A stretch of DNA of 64,000 bases from Arthrobacter sp. D5-1 (GCF_017357425.1 NZ_CP014571.1:2666001-2730000); one strand, 5' to 3'. Positions 34,618-44,087 are shown, counted from the first letter of the stretch. The notes: a model not told the origin generated them from the letters alone. Translations and numbers: made by a program.

Positions 34618-35594
34618 GGTTCCAGCCTCCATCCGAGCACCAGCATGCCCGTTCCGGCAAGCAGGGCGATCCCGAGCGGCCAGGCGGGAGCATCGGCTAC
34701 TACCGACTGAGGAGCTGCCCGGTAGCTGGTGGCTTCTGTTTCCTGCACTTTCCCCACAATGCCCGGCACGGCCTCAGCGCCGTCCACGGTGAAGTAGGCG
34801 CCCTGGGTACCCTCAGCGGCAGCCCTGAGTTGGGCACCGGGTTCATCAGGTTGGTTGCCGTAGTCCATGTCGCTGGGGTTCAGGGCATAGACCTTCACGT
34901 TTTTGTCGACTGCCAGTGCTGCTGCTTCCTGCAGGCTGAAGATCGGCTCGCCGGAGAGGAAATTGTCAGTGGCCAACACCACGGACCGCGAGCGCTGGGC
35001 ATCGGTGGCGCCTGCGTCATCGGGAAAGCTCTGCACGCAGGACGCCAGGCCGTCGCCGATCAGCGAGGAGCCTGCGCCGTTCCACGTGCCGTCGAAGAAG
35101 GATCCTGCCCCGCTGTCCAAGGCTTCCTTGGCTTCGGCGAGCTGTTCGGCGGCGTAGTCGTAGTCGTCCGTGAGGGGAAAGAGTTGCACGCTGCTGCTGT
35201 CGAAGATGACCATGCCGATCCTCTCGCCGTCGAATTCCTTGGCGAGTTCCTGGAACACGGTGGCTATGGCGGCATCGGTGCTGGTCATGGATCCGGACAC
35301 GTCCAGGCAGAGCACGATGTCCCTGTTCCGGATTTCCGGTTGCTCCGTGGCGCGCAGGACGGGCCGGGCGGCAGCTGTAGCGGTGGCGGCGAGGAATACG
35401 ACACCCAGCGCCACTGACACCATCAGCCGCAGCCGGTACCTGCGTAGTGCGTGCTGGTACTCCGGCAGGTCGGTCAGGCGGTCTCCGTGCGCGACGGGCC
35501 GGGTCCGTGGAGGACGACGACGGCGGTACAGCCAGGCGCTGATGGCCACCGCTGCTGCGGCAAGGGGAAGGATCCACCAGTAGCTCAGTTCCAT
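34614..35594 (-). CDS. VWA-domain membrane protein (BatA-like)
   Basis: A 326-residue protein. A first transmembrane segment (WWILPLAAAAVAISAWLY), a second hydrophobic stretch near 55–80, a VWA domain with the canonical MIDAS motif LDVSGSM, and a C-terminal transmembrane helix (WPLGIALLAGTGMLVLGWRL). It overlaps the genes on both sides by 4–10 bases, so the operon is tightly coupled. It pairs with the second VWA protein downstream. No catalytic activity is expected. Confidence 0.87.
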   Translation of the reverse strand: MELSYWWILPLAAAAVAISAWLYRRRRPPRTRPVAHGDRLTDLPEYQHALRRYRLRLMVSVALGVVFLAATATAAARPVLRATEQPEIRNRDIVLCLDVSGSMTSTDAAIATVFQELAKEFDGERIGMVIFDSSSVQLFPLTDDYDYAAEQLAEAKEALDSGAGSFFDGTWNGAGSSLIGDGLASCVQSFPDDAGATDAQRSRSVVLATDNFLSGEPIFSLQEAAALAVDKNVKVYALNPSDMDYGNQPDEPGAQLRAAAEGTQGAYFTVDGAEAVPGIVGKVQETEATSYRAAPQSVVADAPAWPLGIALLAGTGMLVLGWRLEP

Positions 35595-36046
35595 CCGATC
35601 ACCACCTGTCGCGCAGTCTCTGCTGAGTGCCCCACGGGGTGGATTGGCACACGGGAGAATTCGTTGGGGTAGATGCCCGCGATTCCTTCAGCAAGTTCCT
35701 CGAGACCTTGGCGGCGGAGATCTTCCAGCGTCATGGACGTGACGGGTAGCCCCGTGGCTGCCCCGGCGAACTCCCGCACGAGGAAGCTAAGTCTTTGGTG
35801 GGCGTCGCGCACTGGTATCCGTCCGGCGTCGGCGTCTTCTGCTGTGGCGGTGATGGCCGCGAGGCACGCAGAACGCAGGGCGTCCAGGTCCTGCTGTGGC
35901 GGTCCTTGTCCGGCTGGTGGTCTCCGGCGAATGGGCCGGAAGATCCAGGCATACCAAGCACCCACCACCACCACTATCAGCAGGCCGGCCCAGAACCATT
36001 GCGGCTGATACTGCAGTGGCGCGTAGAAGCCGGCATCATCCTGCAC
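35585..36046 (-). CDS. Small membrane protein of the MoxR operon (DUF4381-like position)
   Basis: A 153-residue protein with one transmembrane segment near the N-terminus (WFWAGLLIVVVVGAWYAWIF) and a helical cytoplasmic part including RDAHQRLSFLVREFAGAATG and LEDLRRQGLEELAEGIAGIYP, which resembles the DUF4381 type found between DUF58 and VWA genes. I chose GTG 36046, which has GGAGGTGG in front and overlaps the DUF58 stop by 11 bases. A longer frame runs back into the DUF58 gene. The function is unknown beyond operon membership. Confidence 0.7.
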   Translation of the reverse strand: MQDDAGFYAPLQYQPQWFWAGLLIVVVVGAWYAWIFRPIRRRPPAGQGPPQQDLDALRSACLAAITATAEDADAGRIPVRDAHQRLSFLVREFAGAATGLPVTSMTLEDLRRQGLEELAEGIAGIYPNEFSRVPIHPVGHSAETARQVVIGWN

Positions 36047-36965
36047 GATTGCCACCTCCACCGGAACCCCTGGCAGTTGGCCCACCCGAACGGTGCTTCT
36101 CAAGGAGTGCAAAGACGGCAGGCAGGACGTCCGCACTGCCTGAGGTTTGTTCCTCGGCTATGCCCAATCGGCGGAAGATGGAGCTGCGACGTTCTCCGCG
36201 TTCCACCATGGCAGCTTCATAGGCTGCCTGGATCTTGCTGTCGGCGGCCAGCAGCGCGGGGATTCCCTGCCCGGTGCCCACATCCGTACTGTTCGTGGCA
36301 CCTTTGTCTGCCACCGGTGTGAGGTTCGCGTCCCGCACTGTCAGCCACAGGACTTCGTGCCTGGCCCGAAGCCTGCGCATCAGCCCCTCAGTACGGGCAT
36401 CGGGCATGAACTCGTCCGTCACGGCAACCACGAGCAGGCGTCCCTTCAGGTATCTCAGGACGTAGTCGAGTTGCTCCGCGAGGGAACTGGGCGGCCCGTC
36501 CAGGACGACGCCCGCATCGACCTCCTGCAGCAAGCGTTCCAGGTGCTCCTCGCCGCTGCGGGGAGGTACATACCGGGTTGTGGTCTCGTTCCCGTGCAGG
36601 AGGCCGACGTCGTCACCGTGGCGACACGCCAGATACCCCAGCACTCCGGCTGCCTGCACAGCGATGTCCTTCTTGGATTCACCAGACAAAGCCTGGGCAG
36701 CCATGGTCCGTCCGGTATCCACCAGCAACAGCACCGAGTGACGGCGAACCGCCACATACCGCTTGACCAGGGGCGATCCGTGCCGTGCGGTGGCTTTCCA
36801 ATCAATATCCCTGACTTCATCTCCAGGAACGTAGGCCCGCAGTTCATCAAAGTCCAGGCTGCGGCCTGTGAAAACGGAGCCGTATTCACCATCGAGCAGG
36901 GTCAGTGTCCTCCGGTGGGCGAAGATCAACATCTTCGACTTAACCCGGCGAAGCAGGCTGGGCAC
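36036..36965 (-). CDS. DUF58-domain protein of the MoxR operon
   Basis: A 309-residue cytoplasmic protein. The DUF58 hallmark GDEVRDIDWKATARHG is at about residues 48–63, followed by a VWA-like fold (VLLLVDTGRTMAAQAL) and a region predicting metal-site chemistry. It lacks the N-terminal transmembrane segments of longer DUF58 proteins. The start is GTG 36965 with GGGGA upstream, 12 bases after the moxR stop. DUF58 proteins are nearly always partners of MoxR ATPases; their precise job is not known. Confidence 0.88.
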   Translation of the reverse strand: MPSLLRRVKSKMLIFAHRRTLTLLDGEYGSVFTGRSLDFDELRAYVPGDEVRDIDWKATARHGSPLVKRYVAVRRHSVLLLVDTGRTMAAQALSGESKKDIAVQAAGVLGYLACRHGDDVGLLHGNETTTRYVPPRSGEEHLERLLQEVDAGVVLDGPPSSLAEQLDYVLRYLKGRLLVVAVTDEFMPDARTEGLMRRLRARHEVLWLTVRDANLTPVADKGATNSTDVGTGQGIPALLAADSKIQAAYEAAMVERGERRSSIFRRLGIAEEQTSGSADVLPAVFALLEKHRSGGPTARGSGGGGNRAG

Positions 36966-36977
36966 GCGTAGTCCCCG

Positions 36978-37985
36978 CTACGGTGTCTGGACAGACGCCA
37001 CGACGGCATCAATGACAGTTTCCACCGGGACGCCTTCAACCACAGCATCGAACCCGAGAATGATGCGGTGCCGCAGGATCCGGTGGGCGAGGTTTTTGAC
37101 GTCCTCGGGAATGACGTGGTCTCGGCCGTTCAGCAAGGCCAGGGCCCTGGCTGCCTGGCTGAAGGCAATGCTGGCCCTGGGGCTGGCGCCGAACTCCACC
37201 AGGTTGGCGAGCTTGGGCTCCAGATATTGGGAAGCATTGCGGGTGACGTAGGCAAGGCCCACGATGTACCTGACGATCGCGGGGTCGATGTAGACCCGTC
37301 GCACGAGTTCCTGGACCTGGACAACAGCGTCCAGTGAGGCAGCAGCCGGCGGCTTCTGGTCGGCATCGAACACACCGGCGTCAATCCGGCGGATGACTTC
37401 GGCTTCCTCGGCCGGACTCGGGTAGTCCAGGACATCCTTGAGCATGAAACGGTCCATTTGGGCCTCGGGGAGCCGGTACGTCCCTTCCTGCTCAATCGGG
37501 TTCTGTGTAGCCAGCACCAGGAACGGCTGCGGCAAAGGGTAGGACTCGCCACCGATGGAGGTCTGCCGTTCCTGCATGGCCTCGAGCATGGCACTCTGGG
37601 TCTTCGCGCTGGATCTGTTGATCTCATCCAGGAGCACGATGTTGGCGTGGACCGGGCCCAGCTGCGTGATGAAGGTTCCTTTGGCAGCATCGAATATCTG
37701 CGTGCCGGCGATGTCACTGGGCAACAGGTCCGGAGTGCACTGGATCCGGCGGAACTCCGCGCTGACCGATTCCGCGATGGCCTGGGCCGCAGTGGTCTTG
37801 GCCAGGCCCGGCACACTTTCTAGCAGCACGTGGCCGCCCGTCAACAACCCGATGACCAAGGTCTCGCGAAGCCTGGCCTGGCCCACCACTTTGTTCTCAA
37901 AACTCCGGATGATGCTGCCCACGAGTTGTTGGGCACGGGCCATGTCCGGTGCATCGATTCCGGCCGTGGCAGTGGTCTGTTGCAC
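36978..37985 (-). CDS. MoxR-family AAA+ ATPase
   Basis: A 335-residue AAA+ protein. Walker A is SVPGLAKTTAAQ, Walker B is NIVLLDEINRS, sensor 1 is VLATQNPIEQEGTYRLPEAQ, and an arginine-finger/sensor 2 region follows (GASPRASIAFSQAARALALL). MoxR proteins act as chaperone-like ATPases that activate or assemble metal or membrane complexes together with VWA proteins. GTG 37985 is chosen because AGGGG lies seven bases upstream; the frame continues upstream without family character. It is the first gene of a six-gene operon running down to 32939. Confidence 0.93.
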   Translation of the reverse strand: MQQTTATAGIDAPDMARAQQLVGSIIRSFENKVVGQARLRETLVIGLLTGGHVLLESVPGLAKTTAAQAIAESVSAEFRRIQCTPDLLPSDIAGTQIFDAAKGTFITQLGPVHANIVLLDEINRSSAKTQSAMLEAMQERQTSIGGESYPLPQPFLVLATQNPIEQEGTYRLPEAQMDRFMLKDVLDYPSPAEEAEVIRRIDAGVFDADQKPPAAASLDAVVQVQELVRRVYIDPAIVRYIVGLAYVTRNASQYLEPKLANLVEFGASPRASIAFSQAARALALLNGRDHVIPEDVKNLAHRILRHRIILGFDAVVEGVPVETVIDAVVASVQTP

Positions 37986-38149
37986 TCGTGGTCCCCTCGC
38001 TGGCGTCTGACGTCTCCCGGCAGGCGGCCGGCCAAAAAGCCGGGCATCAGTGCTTCCGCCTGCATGGGCCACTCTATCCAAGCCTGACCTGTCCAGGGCC
38101 GCAATGGGGACCCCTCCCCATGCAGCCCTCCGAGGTCTATCCTTTTGCC

Positions 38150-38353
38150 ATGCATCAGCTACCAGCCGCCTATCAGAAGTACCTCGCCGCACAGGACCAG
38201 CACGTCATCGACGCCGTTCGGCCCGTCCTCCTGCAATCAGCCGCCGACGAGCGCCACGGGGTCCGGATCACCTACAACACAGGCTCTACCGGACATCAGG
38301 CCCACCTGGACGAGTCCATACCGTACGGCGAGATCATCGAGGACATCGACTGA
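38150..38353 (+). CDS. Small hypothetical protein, 67 residues
   Basis: Starts MHQLPAAYQKYLAAQDQHV and ends GEIIEDID: acidic, soluble, without a known motif. The most likely start is ATG 38150. TATCCT lies about seven bases before it and there is no ribosome-binding site, suggesting a leaderless mRNA; ATG 38120 is an alternative. It lies alone between the divergent moxR operon and the convergent sugar permease. I do not recognise it. Confidence 0.5.
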   Translation: MHQLPAAYQKYLAAQDQHVIDAVRPVLLQSAADERHGVRITYNTGSTGHQAHLDESIPYGEIIEDID

Positions 38354-38359
38354 GCGCCG

Positions 38360-39238
38360 CTAACCCTTCATAGCCCCAGACAGGGCAAAAGAGTTCCCCA
38401 TGCCCCGGGACACCAACGCGTAGAGCAGCAGCACCGGGACCGAGTACAGGATGGAAAACGCTGCCAACTGGCCGTAAGCGACCGCTCCGTGCTGACCGAA
38501 GAAACTGAAGATGGACACCGCCGCCGGTTGCTTGCCCGGTGACAACAACAGGATGAAGGGAACAAAGAAGTTTCCCCACGCCTGGATGAAGACAAAGATG
38601 AACACCACGCCCAGCCCCGGCCTCATCAGCGGCAGGACGATGGTACGCAACGCCGCCATGGCTGACGCCCCGTCCATCCAGGCCGCCTCCTCCAGTTCCA
38701 AAGGAACCGAGTCCATGAAGTTCTTGGTCATCCAGATCGCCATGGGCAAAGTAGTGGTCGCCATGAAGAAAATAGTGGCTGCCATGGAATCCAACAGGTG
38801 CAATTGGACGAACAACCCATACACGGGCACCATAATGGCCGTCACCGGCAGCGAGGTGCCGAACAGCACCGTATACATGAACGGCTTGTTGAACCGGGAC
38901 TGATATCTGGACAACGGATAAGCGGCCAACACAGCAGCAAGAAGGTTCACCACAGCCGTACCGGCAGACAACCACAAGCTGTTGGCCAACGGCTGAAACA
39001 GCAGCTCAGGAGTCAGCACCGCACTGAAGTTGGCGGTCGACGGCGCCGATGGCACCTTGGTCTGGTATCCGGCCTGGGGATCGACGGCGGCCAGCAGCAA
39101 CCACAATAAAGGCGCCACAAAGCAGACACCGATCACGGCCAAGGCGATATCCGCACCCAACCTGGCCCTGGAACGGGCGGTGCCGCCCGTCGTCGTGCCT
39201 GGTGCCTTCTCCCGCGCTCGCAGTCCCTTGGTGGTCAC
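38360..39238 (-). CDS. Carbohydrate ABC transporter permease (MalG/LacG type)
   Basis: A 292-residue inner-membrane protein with six hydrophobic segments and the EAA loop (EEAAWMDGASAMAALRTIVLP) that contacts the ATPase. It starts at GTG 39238, overlapping the stop of the partner permease by four bases. With the partner and the binding protein it forms a CUT1-type sugar importer. No ATPase gene is present, so a shared MsmK/UgpC-like ATPase elsewhere is expected to power it. Confidence 0.92.
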   Translation of the reverse strand: MTTKGLRAREKAPGTTTGGTARSRARLGADIALAVIGVCFVAPLLWLLLAAVDPQAGYQTKVPSAPSTANFSAVLTPELLFQPLANSLWLSAGTAVVNLLAAVLAAYPLSRYQSRFNKPFMYTVLFGTSLPVTAIMVPVYGLFVQLHLLDSMAATIFFMATTTLPMAIWMTKNFMDSVPLELEEAAWMDGASAMAALRTIVLPLMRPGLGVVFIFVFIQAWGNFFVPFILLLSPGKQPAAVSIFSFFGQHGAVAYGQLAAFSILYSVPVLLLYALVSRGMGNSFALSGAMKG

Positions 39239-40104
39239 GGGCGACGCTCCCTCAGGAGCCGAACGTAGAGCGCACCGAACACCATGCCCAGCAGGATCAG
39301 GACCGACGCCACCGCCGTTCCATAGCCGATGTCACCAAACTTGAACGCCTCCTGGTACGCCAAGACCGGCAAAGTGGTGCTGGCGTTGGCAGGACCGCCC
39401 GCCGTCATCACCCAGATGAGGGTGAAAACGGCCAGCGTCTGCAGCGTAATCAACATCAGGTTGGTGGTGATACTGCTTCGGATCAGAGGCAGGGTAATGA
39501 AAGTGAGCCTTTGCCACCCCCGGGCGCCGTCCATGAGCGCAGCTTCGGAAATGTCCCGGGGTACGTCTGCCAAAGCCGCCCGGTACACCAGCATGGAAAA
39601 AGCGGTGCCGCGCCAGGTATTGGCCAGGATGATCGCCACCAGGGGGAACGAATACAGCCAGTCCACGCCGTCGACACCTACGATGCCGGCCAGTTGGTTC
39701 AGAGTTCCTTCCCGGTTGAAGTAGGCATAGGCGGCAAACGCAGCCACAATTTCCGGGAGGACCCAGGCCGCAACAACTGCCGTACCCACCACGGAAGAGA
39801 CCACCTTCCGTGAACGCGTCATCAGCAGCGCAATCAGCAGGCCCAGCACATTCTGCCCCAACACCGCCGACGCCGCGACAAAGACCACGGTCAGCCAGGC
39901 CGACAGCGGAAACGAGTCATCGCTGAACATCCGGGCGTAGTTGTCGGCGCCCACCCACTGCGGGTCCTGCGCCGCTTTGCCCGTCAACGACGCATTGGTG
40001 AAGGACGCATAAAAGGACCAAGCCACCGGGGCCACGAGGAAAAGCAGGAGCAGCAGAATCGACGGAACTACCGGCAGGAGCCGCAGGACGCGGCGGATGG
40101 TCAT
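39235..40104 (-). CDS. Carbohydrate ABC transporter permease (MalF/LacF type)
   Basis: A 289-residue membrane protein with six transmembrane segments. The first is LLPVVPSILLLLLFLVAPVAWS, and the EAA loop is SEAALMDGARGWQRLTFITLP. It starts at ATG 40104 and overlaps the binding-protein stop (ATGA). It forms the membrane channel with the downstream permease. The sugar is not predictable, but the ROK regulator upstream suggests a mono- or oligosaccharide. Confidence 0.92.
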   Translation of the reverse strand: MTIRRVLRLLPVVPSILLLLLFLVAPVAWSFYASFTNASLTGKAAQDPQWVGADNYARMFSDDSFPLSAWLTVVFVAASAVLGQNVLGLLIALLMTRSRKVVSSVVGTAVVAAWVLPEIVAAFAAYAYFNREGTLNQLAGIVGVDGVDWLYSFPLVAIILANTWRGTAFSMLVYRAALADVPRDISEAALMDGARGWQRLTFITLPLIRSSITTNLMLITLQTLAVFTLIWVMTAGGPANASTTLPVLAYQEAFKFGDIGYGTAVASVLILLGMVFGALYVRLLRERRP

Positions 40105-41486
40105 TTCTCCAGGACCTTGTCCTCACCCACAAGCTTTCGGACGGTGGCATCGTATTCTGCCGCGGCATCCTCGGGGCTTTGCTTGCCCGTTATTACTGAC
40201 TCCGTGGCCACTTGGACTGCAGTGGAAATCTTCGGATAGTCAGCAGTGGCGGGCCGGTAATGCGTTACGGCCACCAGGTCCGAGACATCCTTGACGAACG
40301 GGTTGGCTGCCAAATAATCCGCTTCCGCGGCGACATCGGTCCGGACGGCAATCTGCGAATTGTTGATGTCGTACGCCAACGCGTTCTTCTTGTTCAGAGC
40401 AGTGGTGAGGAACTGGAAGGCAAGGTCAGGGTTCTTGCTCTTCGCACCCACCGCAAGCGTCCAGCCGCCGGACATACTGACGCCTCCGGGCTCCTGGCCA
40501 TTCCTGGTGGGGAACATCGCGACGCCCATGTCCTGCTCATATCCTGCCCACTCGTACGCCCCACCCTTTTGCCAGAACGACGGCGTGTAGGAACCTTCCA
40601 CGGTGGCCGCCAGTTTGCCTTGCGGGAACCACTCGCCAAAGACTTTCTTCCAGACGTTGGCATCCAAGGCCTCGGCGGGGCTCACTGCGAGTTTTTCGTC
40701 GTAGAGGGTCTTCAAGAACGCCAGTGAGTCAGTAAATCCCTGGGACCCGACTACCCACTTCCTGGCGTTCTCGTCATACAAGGTGCTGTCTGTCCCGTAG
40801 AGGAGTTCATAGAAGCCCTGCATGACTGTGCCCTCGCCGGTCCCCTTGCCTGCGTACATGTTGAAGGCGATCACGTTGGGATCGGATGCCTTCACTGCGC
40901 GGGCCGTGGTCAGGATGTCATCCCAGGTCTTTGGCTGCCAGGGCAAGGAAATGCCCGCCTTTTGAAGGACTGTCTTGTTGTACCAAATGGCTCTGGTGTC
41001 CGTACCGAGCGGCACCGCATAAATACTGCCGTCATCTGCCCGGCCGGCCACTTTGGCTGCTTCATTGAACAGGGACCAGTCGTCCCACTTCTCAAGGTAG
41101 CCATCAAGCTTAAGGAGGTACCCGGCGTCGACGTCCGAACGGACCTTGAAGGTGTCCTCGTAGAAGACATCCGGTGCCGTTTCCGCGGAACGCTGGGCCA
41201 GGGCAAGCTTGGTTCCGTAGTCGTCGTCGTTGGCCTGGATGGGCTGAAGCTCAACGGCAACCCCGGAGTTGGCTGCCTCGAACTCCTTCTTGGCGTCCTG
41301 CATGACTGCGTCGAGGGCAGTAAAGGCATCCGTCTTCTGATAGACGATCTTCAGCGTCTTGTTCCCGGCCGCGTCAGGCGCAGGCGAACAGGAGCTGGCT
41401 GCCACAAAGACGGCGGTGGCTGAAGCGATGGCGGCAAACTTCCGCGCCACGTGTTTGATACCGGCTAACTTCATCGGGCGGCCCAT
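40101..41486 (-). CDS. Extracellular sugar-binding lipoprotein of the ABC importer
   Basis: A 461-residue family 1 solute-binding protein. The start is ATG 41486 (GGAG upstream), which gives a basic N-terminus, a hydrophobic signal and a lipobox with lipid Cys33 (VAASSC). The mature part has typical features: LKIVYQKTDAF, VFYEDTFKVRSDVDAGYLL, YAVPLGTDTRAIWYNKTVL and GGWTLAVGAKSKNPDLAFQF. It captures a sugar at the cell surface and delivers it to the two permeases. It lies 31 bases downstream of the ROK gene in the same operon. Confidence 0.93.
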   Translation of the reverse strand: MGRPMKLAGIKHVARKFAAIASATAVFVAASSCSPAPDAAGNKTLKIVYQKTDAFTALDAVMQDAKKEFEAANSGVAVELQPIQANDDDYGTKLALAQRSAETAPDVFYEDTFKVRSDVDAGYLLKLDGYLEKWDDWSLFNEAAKVAGRADDGSIYAVPLGTDTRAIWYNKTVLQKAGISLPWQPKTWDDILTTARAVKASDPNVIAFNMYAGKGTGEGTVMQGFYELLYGTDSTLYDENARKWVVGSQGFTDSLAFLKTLYDEKLAVSPAEALDANVWKKVFGEWFPQGKLAATVEGSYTPSFWQKGGAYEWAGYEQDMGVAMFPTRNGQEPGGVSMSGGWTLAVGAKSKNPDLAFQFLTTALNKKNALAYDINNSQIAVRTDVAAEADYLAANPFVKDVSDLVAVTHYRPATADYPKISTAVQVATESVITGKQSPEDAAAEYDATVRKLVGEDKVLEK

Positions 41487-41517
41487 GGTGCTCCAATCCG
41501 TCAAACGTCGTGCTGAT

Positions 41518-42768
41518 TCAGCCTTCCAGAAGGAGCCGCTGGGCCCGCGGTGCCAGCATGTGCTCCAGGACGAGACATGCTGCACCGATGGCGCCCACGT
41601 CCTCGCCCACTCCCGTGCCTACAACTTCCAGGTCATGGATCATGCGGGCGGCATTGTTCCTGTCCAGCAGTTCCGGAACCCGCTCCAGGAAGTAGGGCGA
41701 CATACGGCCCCAGAAGGGTCCACCGAAAACCACGCGCTCCACATCCAGGGTATTGGTCACTACGGACACGGCACGAGCCACAAGGGTGGCCGATTTGTCC
41801 AGAATGGCAATGGCTTTTTGGTTCCCGGCGTCGGCTTGGTCGCACAGCGCTGCAAAACGTTCCTGGACCTCGGGGCCGTCTGCCCCCTCACGGTGACCGT
41901 CCAGGACACCGGCTGCTTCGGCTTCGGCCACCAGGACCTGAGGGATGCAGGAGGACTTAACGCATCCGTGCAGTCCGCAATCGCACAAAGGTCCGGAAGG
42001 ATCAACCACGATGTGGCCGATTTCGCCGGCGTTGCCGGAGGTTCCACGCACTACTTCATCGTTGAGCACGATTCCGCAACCGATGCCGGTACCCATGTAC
42101 ATAAAAACAAAGCTGCCGGCGCCGCTCGCGCCTCCGGCCCAGGTCTCAGCAACAGCTGCACTGGTGACGTCCTTGTCAACCAGGGTCTCCAGCCCGGTGG
42201 CTTCGCTCAGGGCCTCGCGGATACGCACCCGATTCCACCTGGTCAGCAGGGGCGGCTCCACTACAGAGCCTTCATCCAGGTCAATCGGTCCAGGGACGGC
42301 AACGCCAAGACCAGCGATCTTGGATGCGTCCACGCCCGATTCTTCGACCAGGACCTTGATTTGCGCGGCGATGCTGGTGATCACGCCGGCGGGGTCCCCG
42401 CCAGGGGTGGACATCCGGGAATGCCTGACGACGTCGCCCAACAGGTCAAGGACCACGAAAGTGATGACGGCCGGGTCCAGATGGACACCGACGGCGTACA
42501 TCCCAGCCGGGTTCAACCGAAGGATGGTCCGCGGCTTGCCCGGCCCCGATCCTTCCTTGCCGGCTTCGACGATCAGCTTTTGATCCAGCAGGCGCCGGGA
42601 AATATTGGAAATGGTTTGGGGGGAAAGTCCAACAATCTGTGCCAGCTCCACGCGGCTGAGTCCCTGCGCTGACCGCCGGATCGCCTCCAGAATGACGGTC
42701 AGATTGAAGTCCCCCATACGGGGTAGATTCGTTCCGCGCCTCGGTGTCGGCTGCCGGATCTCAGTCAC
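41518..42768 (-). CDS. ROK-family transcriptional regulator (NagC/XylR type)
   Basis: A 416-residue repressor. The N-terminal helix-turn-helix reads GLSRVELAQIVGLSPQTISN. The ROK sugar-binding domain includes GLGVAVPGPIDLDEG, MGTGIGCGIVL and the zinc site GEIGHIVVDPSGPLCDCGLH…GCVKSSC, of the CxCGxxGCxxxxC type. It lacks nothing obvious in the kinase-like fold but probably acts as a sugar-responsive regulator of the ABC importer genes that follow it. It starts at ATG 42768, 51 bases from a perfect 10-bp palindrome. Confidence 0.9.
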   Translation of the reverse strand: MTEIRQPTPRRGTNLPRMGDFNLTVILEAIRRSAQGLSRVELAQIVGLSPQTISNISRRLLDQKLIVEAGKEGSGPGKPRTILRLNPAGMYAVGVHLDPAVITFVVLDLLGDVVRHSRMSTPGGDPAGVITSIAAQIKVLVEESGVDASKIAGLGVAVPGPIDLDEGSVVEPPLLTRWNRVRIREALSEATGLETLVDKDVTSAAVAETWAGGASGAGSFVFMYMGTGIGCGIVLNDEVVRGTSGNAGEIGHIVVDPSGPLCDCGLHGCVKSSCIPQVLVAEAEAAGVLDGHREGADGPEVQERFAALCDQADAGNQKAIAILDKSATLVARAVSVVTNTLDVERVVFGGPFWGRMSPYFLERVPELLDRNNAARMIHDLEVVGTGVGEDVGAIGAACLVLEHMLAPRAQRLLLEG

Positions 42769-42819
42769 TGATGCCCCTCGTCATTCGGAAAAACTTGGTC
42801 GGGTTTAGTCTCTGTCTGC

Positions 42820-42829
42820 ATCGTACGAT
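42820..42829. promoter_or_regulatory. Palindrome upstream of the ROK regulator
   Basis: ATCGTACGAT is a perfect 10-bp dyad in the ROK promoter region and could be an autoregulatory operator. A short palindrome like this can occur by chance. Confidence 0.35.
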
Positions 42830-42941
42830 ACCCACAGCCCCACAGGTACGAGCACACGCTGGCGACGAAGTCAGGGGTTGGTAACGATGCCACTGAATTG
42901 TATGTGACAGCTTCCTGCACCGGCCCTTGATGACGGTGACC

Positions 42942-44087
42942 TCAGGATTTGAGGCTGCGTGTCACCGTGAATTTGGGGTTGCGGCCTTCCTCCGACGTAG
43001 GTCCAATAAGCCGTTCCAGCGCACCCCGGTACTGCAAGTGACTGTTGTAGACGGTCCACAACTCCCCACCTGGCGCCAGCACACGTCCGGCGGCCTGGAA
43101 CATCTTCAGCGCAGCGCCTGCATGGACACTTGCCCCTACATGAAACGGCGGGTTCAGCAGGATGAGGTCCGCGCTGCCGGGTGCAAGCGTGGACATCGCG
43201 TCATCATGAAGGACGGCCACCCGATCCCCCACACCATTGGCCGCCGCCGTACCCCGGGCCGAGGCAACAGCAGCAGCGGATTGGTCCGTTGCCACCACGT
43301 TCGCCTCCTCATGGCGCCGTGCATACATAGTGGCCAGGATCCCCGTGCCACATCCCAGGTCCACCACGCGGCGGGCAGCCGGCATCCGGTCCAGGAAGGT
43401 CAGCAGGTAACGCGTTCCAATATCCAGGCGGGCTCCGGAGAAGACTGCGCCATGAGCGCAGACCGTGATTCCCAACTCCTGCAATGGTTCCACAACGGGG
43501 AATGGTGGTGTGTCCGGAACCGGTTGGGGATCCCGGGCAATGAGCACCCTGGATTTCTGACGGGCGAGTTGCGGTTGGACAGAGGAGAAGTACTTCTCCA
43601 GGACTGAATTCATCCCGGTGGACATATGTTTGACACGGCCGCCTGCCAACATCACCGTATCCGGCGCCGCGAACCGCGCAACGGCTTCGGCGGTTTCCTC
43701 CAACTCAGCGAGCGACTTCGGCAATTGAACCAGTACCAGCCCTGCATTGCCGAGCAATTCCGGGCCTAAACCGTGCTGTGTGAAACGGCCCTCGAGACCT
43801 GCTGCAGCTGCGTTGCGCTCCAACGCGAGCCGCCCCGTGACAAGGTCTTGGTGAACACGGACATGCCCGACGCCGAGTCGCACCAGCGCACCCAGCGTCA
43901 GGGCACCGTAACGGTCGCCAATGACGACAACCCCGGTTTCCTGGCCTACCATTTCTGCCGCTGTTTCCAGCAAAATCCGGTCAGTGGCGTCGTAAGCCTG
44001 CAAATTCTCCGCTTCGACGTCCGGGAGCCTGCTCAAGGAGCCAAACAGGGTTTCCAGTTCCAATGCCGTCACGATGGAGGTTCTCAC
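42942..44087 (-). CDS. RsmC/RlmG-type class I methyltransferase
   Basis: A 381-residue protein with two methyltransferase-like halves, as in RsmC and RlmG. The N-terminal half is degenerate. The C-terminal half has the SAM motif VVDLGCGTGILATMYAR and the catalytic LILLNPPFHVG, the NPPF signature of base N-methyltransferases acting on guanine. The likely target is guanine N2 in 16S or 23S rRNA. The start is uncertain: GTG 44087 or GTG 44072, neither with a good ribosome-binding site. It is divergent from the cupin gene. Confidence 0.83.
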   Translation of the reverse strand: MRTSIVTALELETLFGSLSRLPDVEAENLQAYDATDRILLETAAEMVGQETGVVVIGDRYGALTLGALVRLGVGHVRVHQDLVTGRLALERNAAAAGLEGRFTQHGLGPELLGNAGLVLVQLPKSLAELEETAEAVARFAAPDTVMLAGGRVKHMSTGMNSVLEKYFSSVQPQLARQKSRVLIARDPQPVPDTPPFPVVEPLQELGITVCAHGAVFSGARLDIGTRYLLTFLDRMPAARRVVDLGCGTGILATMYARRHEEANVVATDQSAAAVASARGTAAANGVGDRVAVLHDDAMSTLAPGSADLILLNPPFHVGASVHAGAALKMFQAAGRVLAPGGELWTVYNSHLQYRGALERLIGPTSEEGRNPKFTVTRSLKS

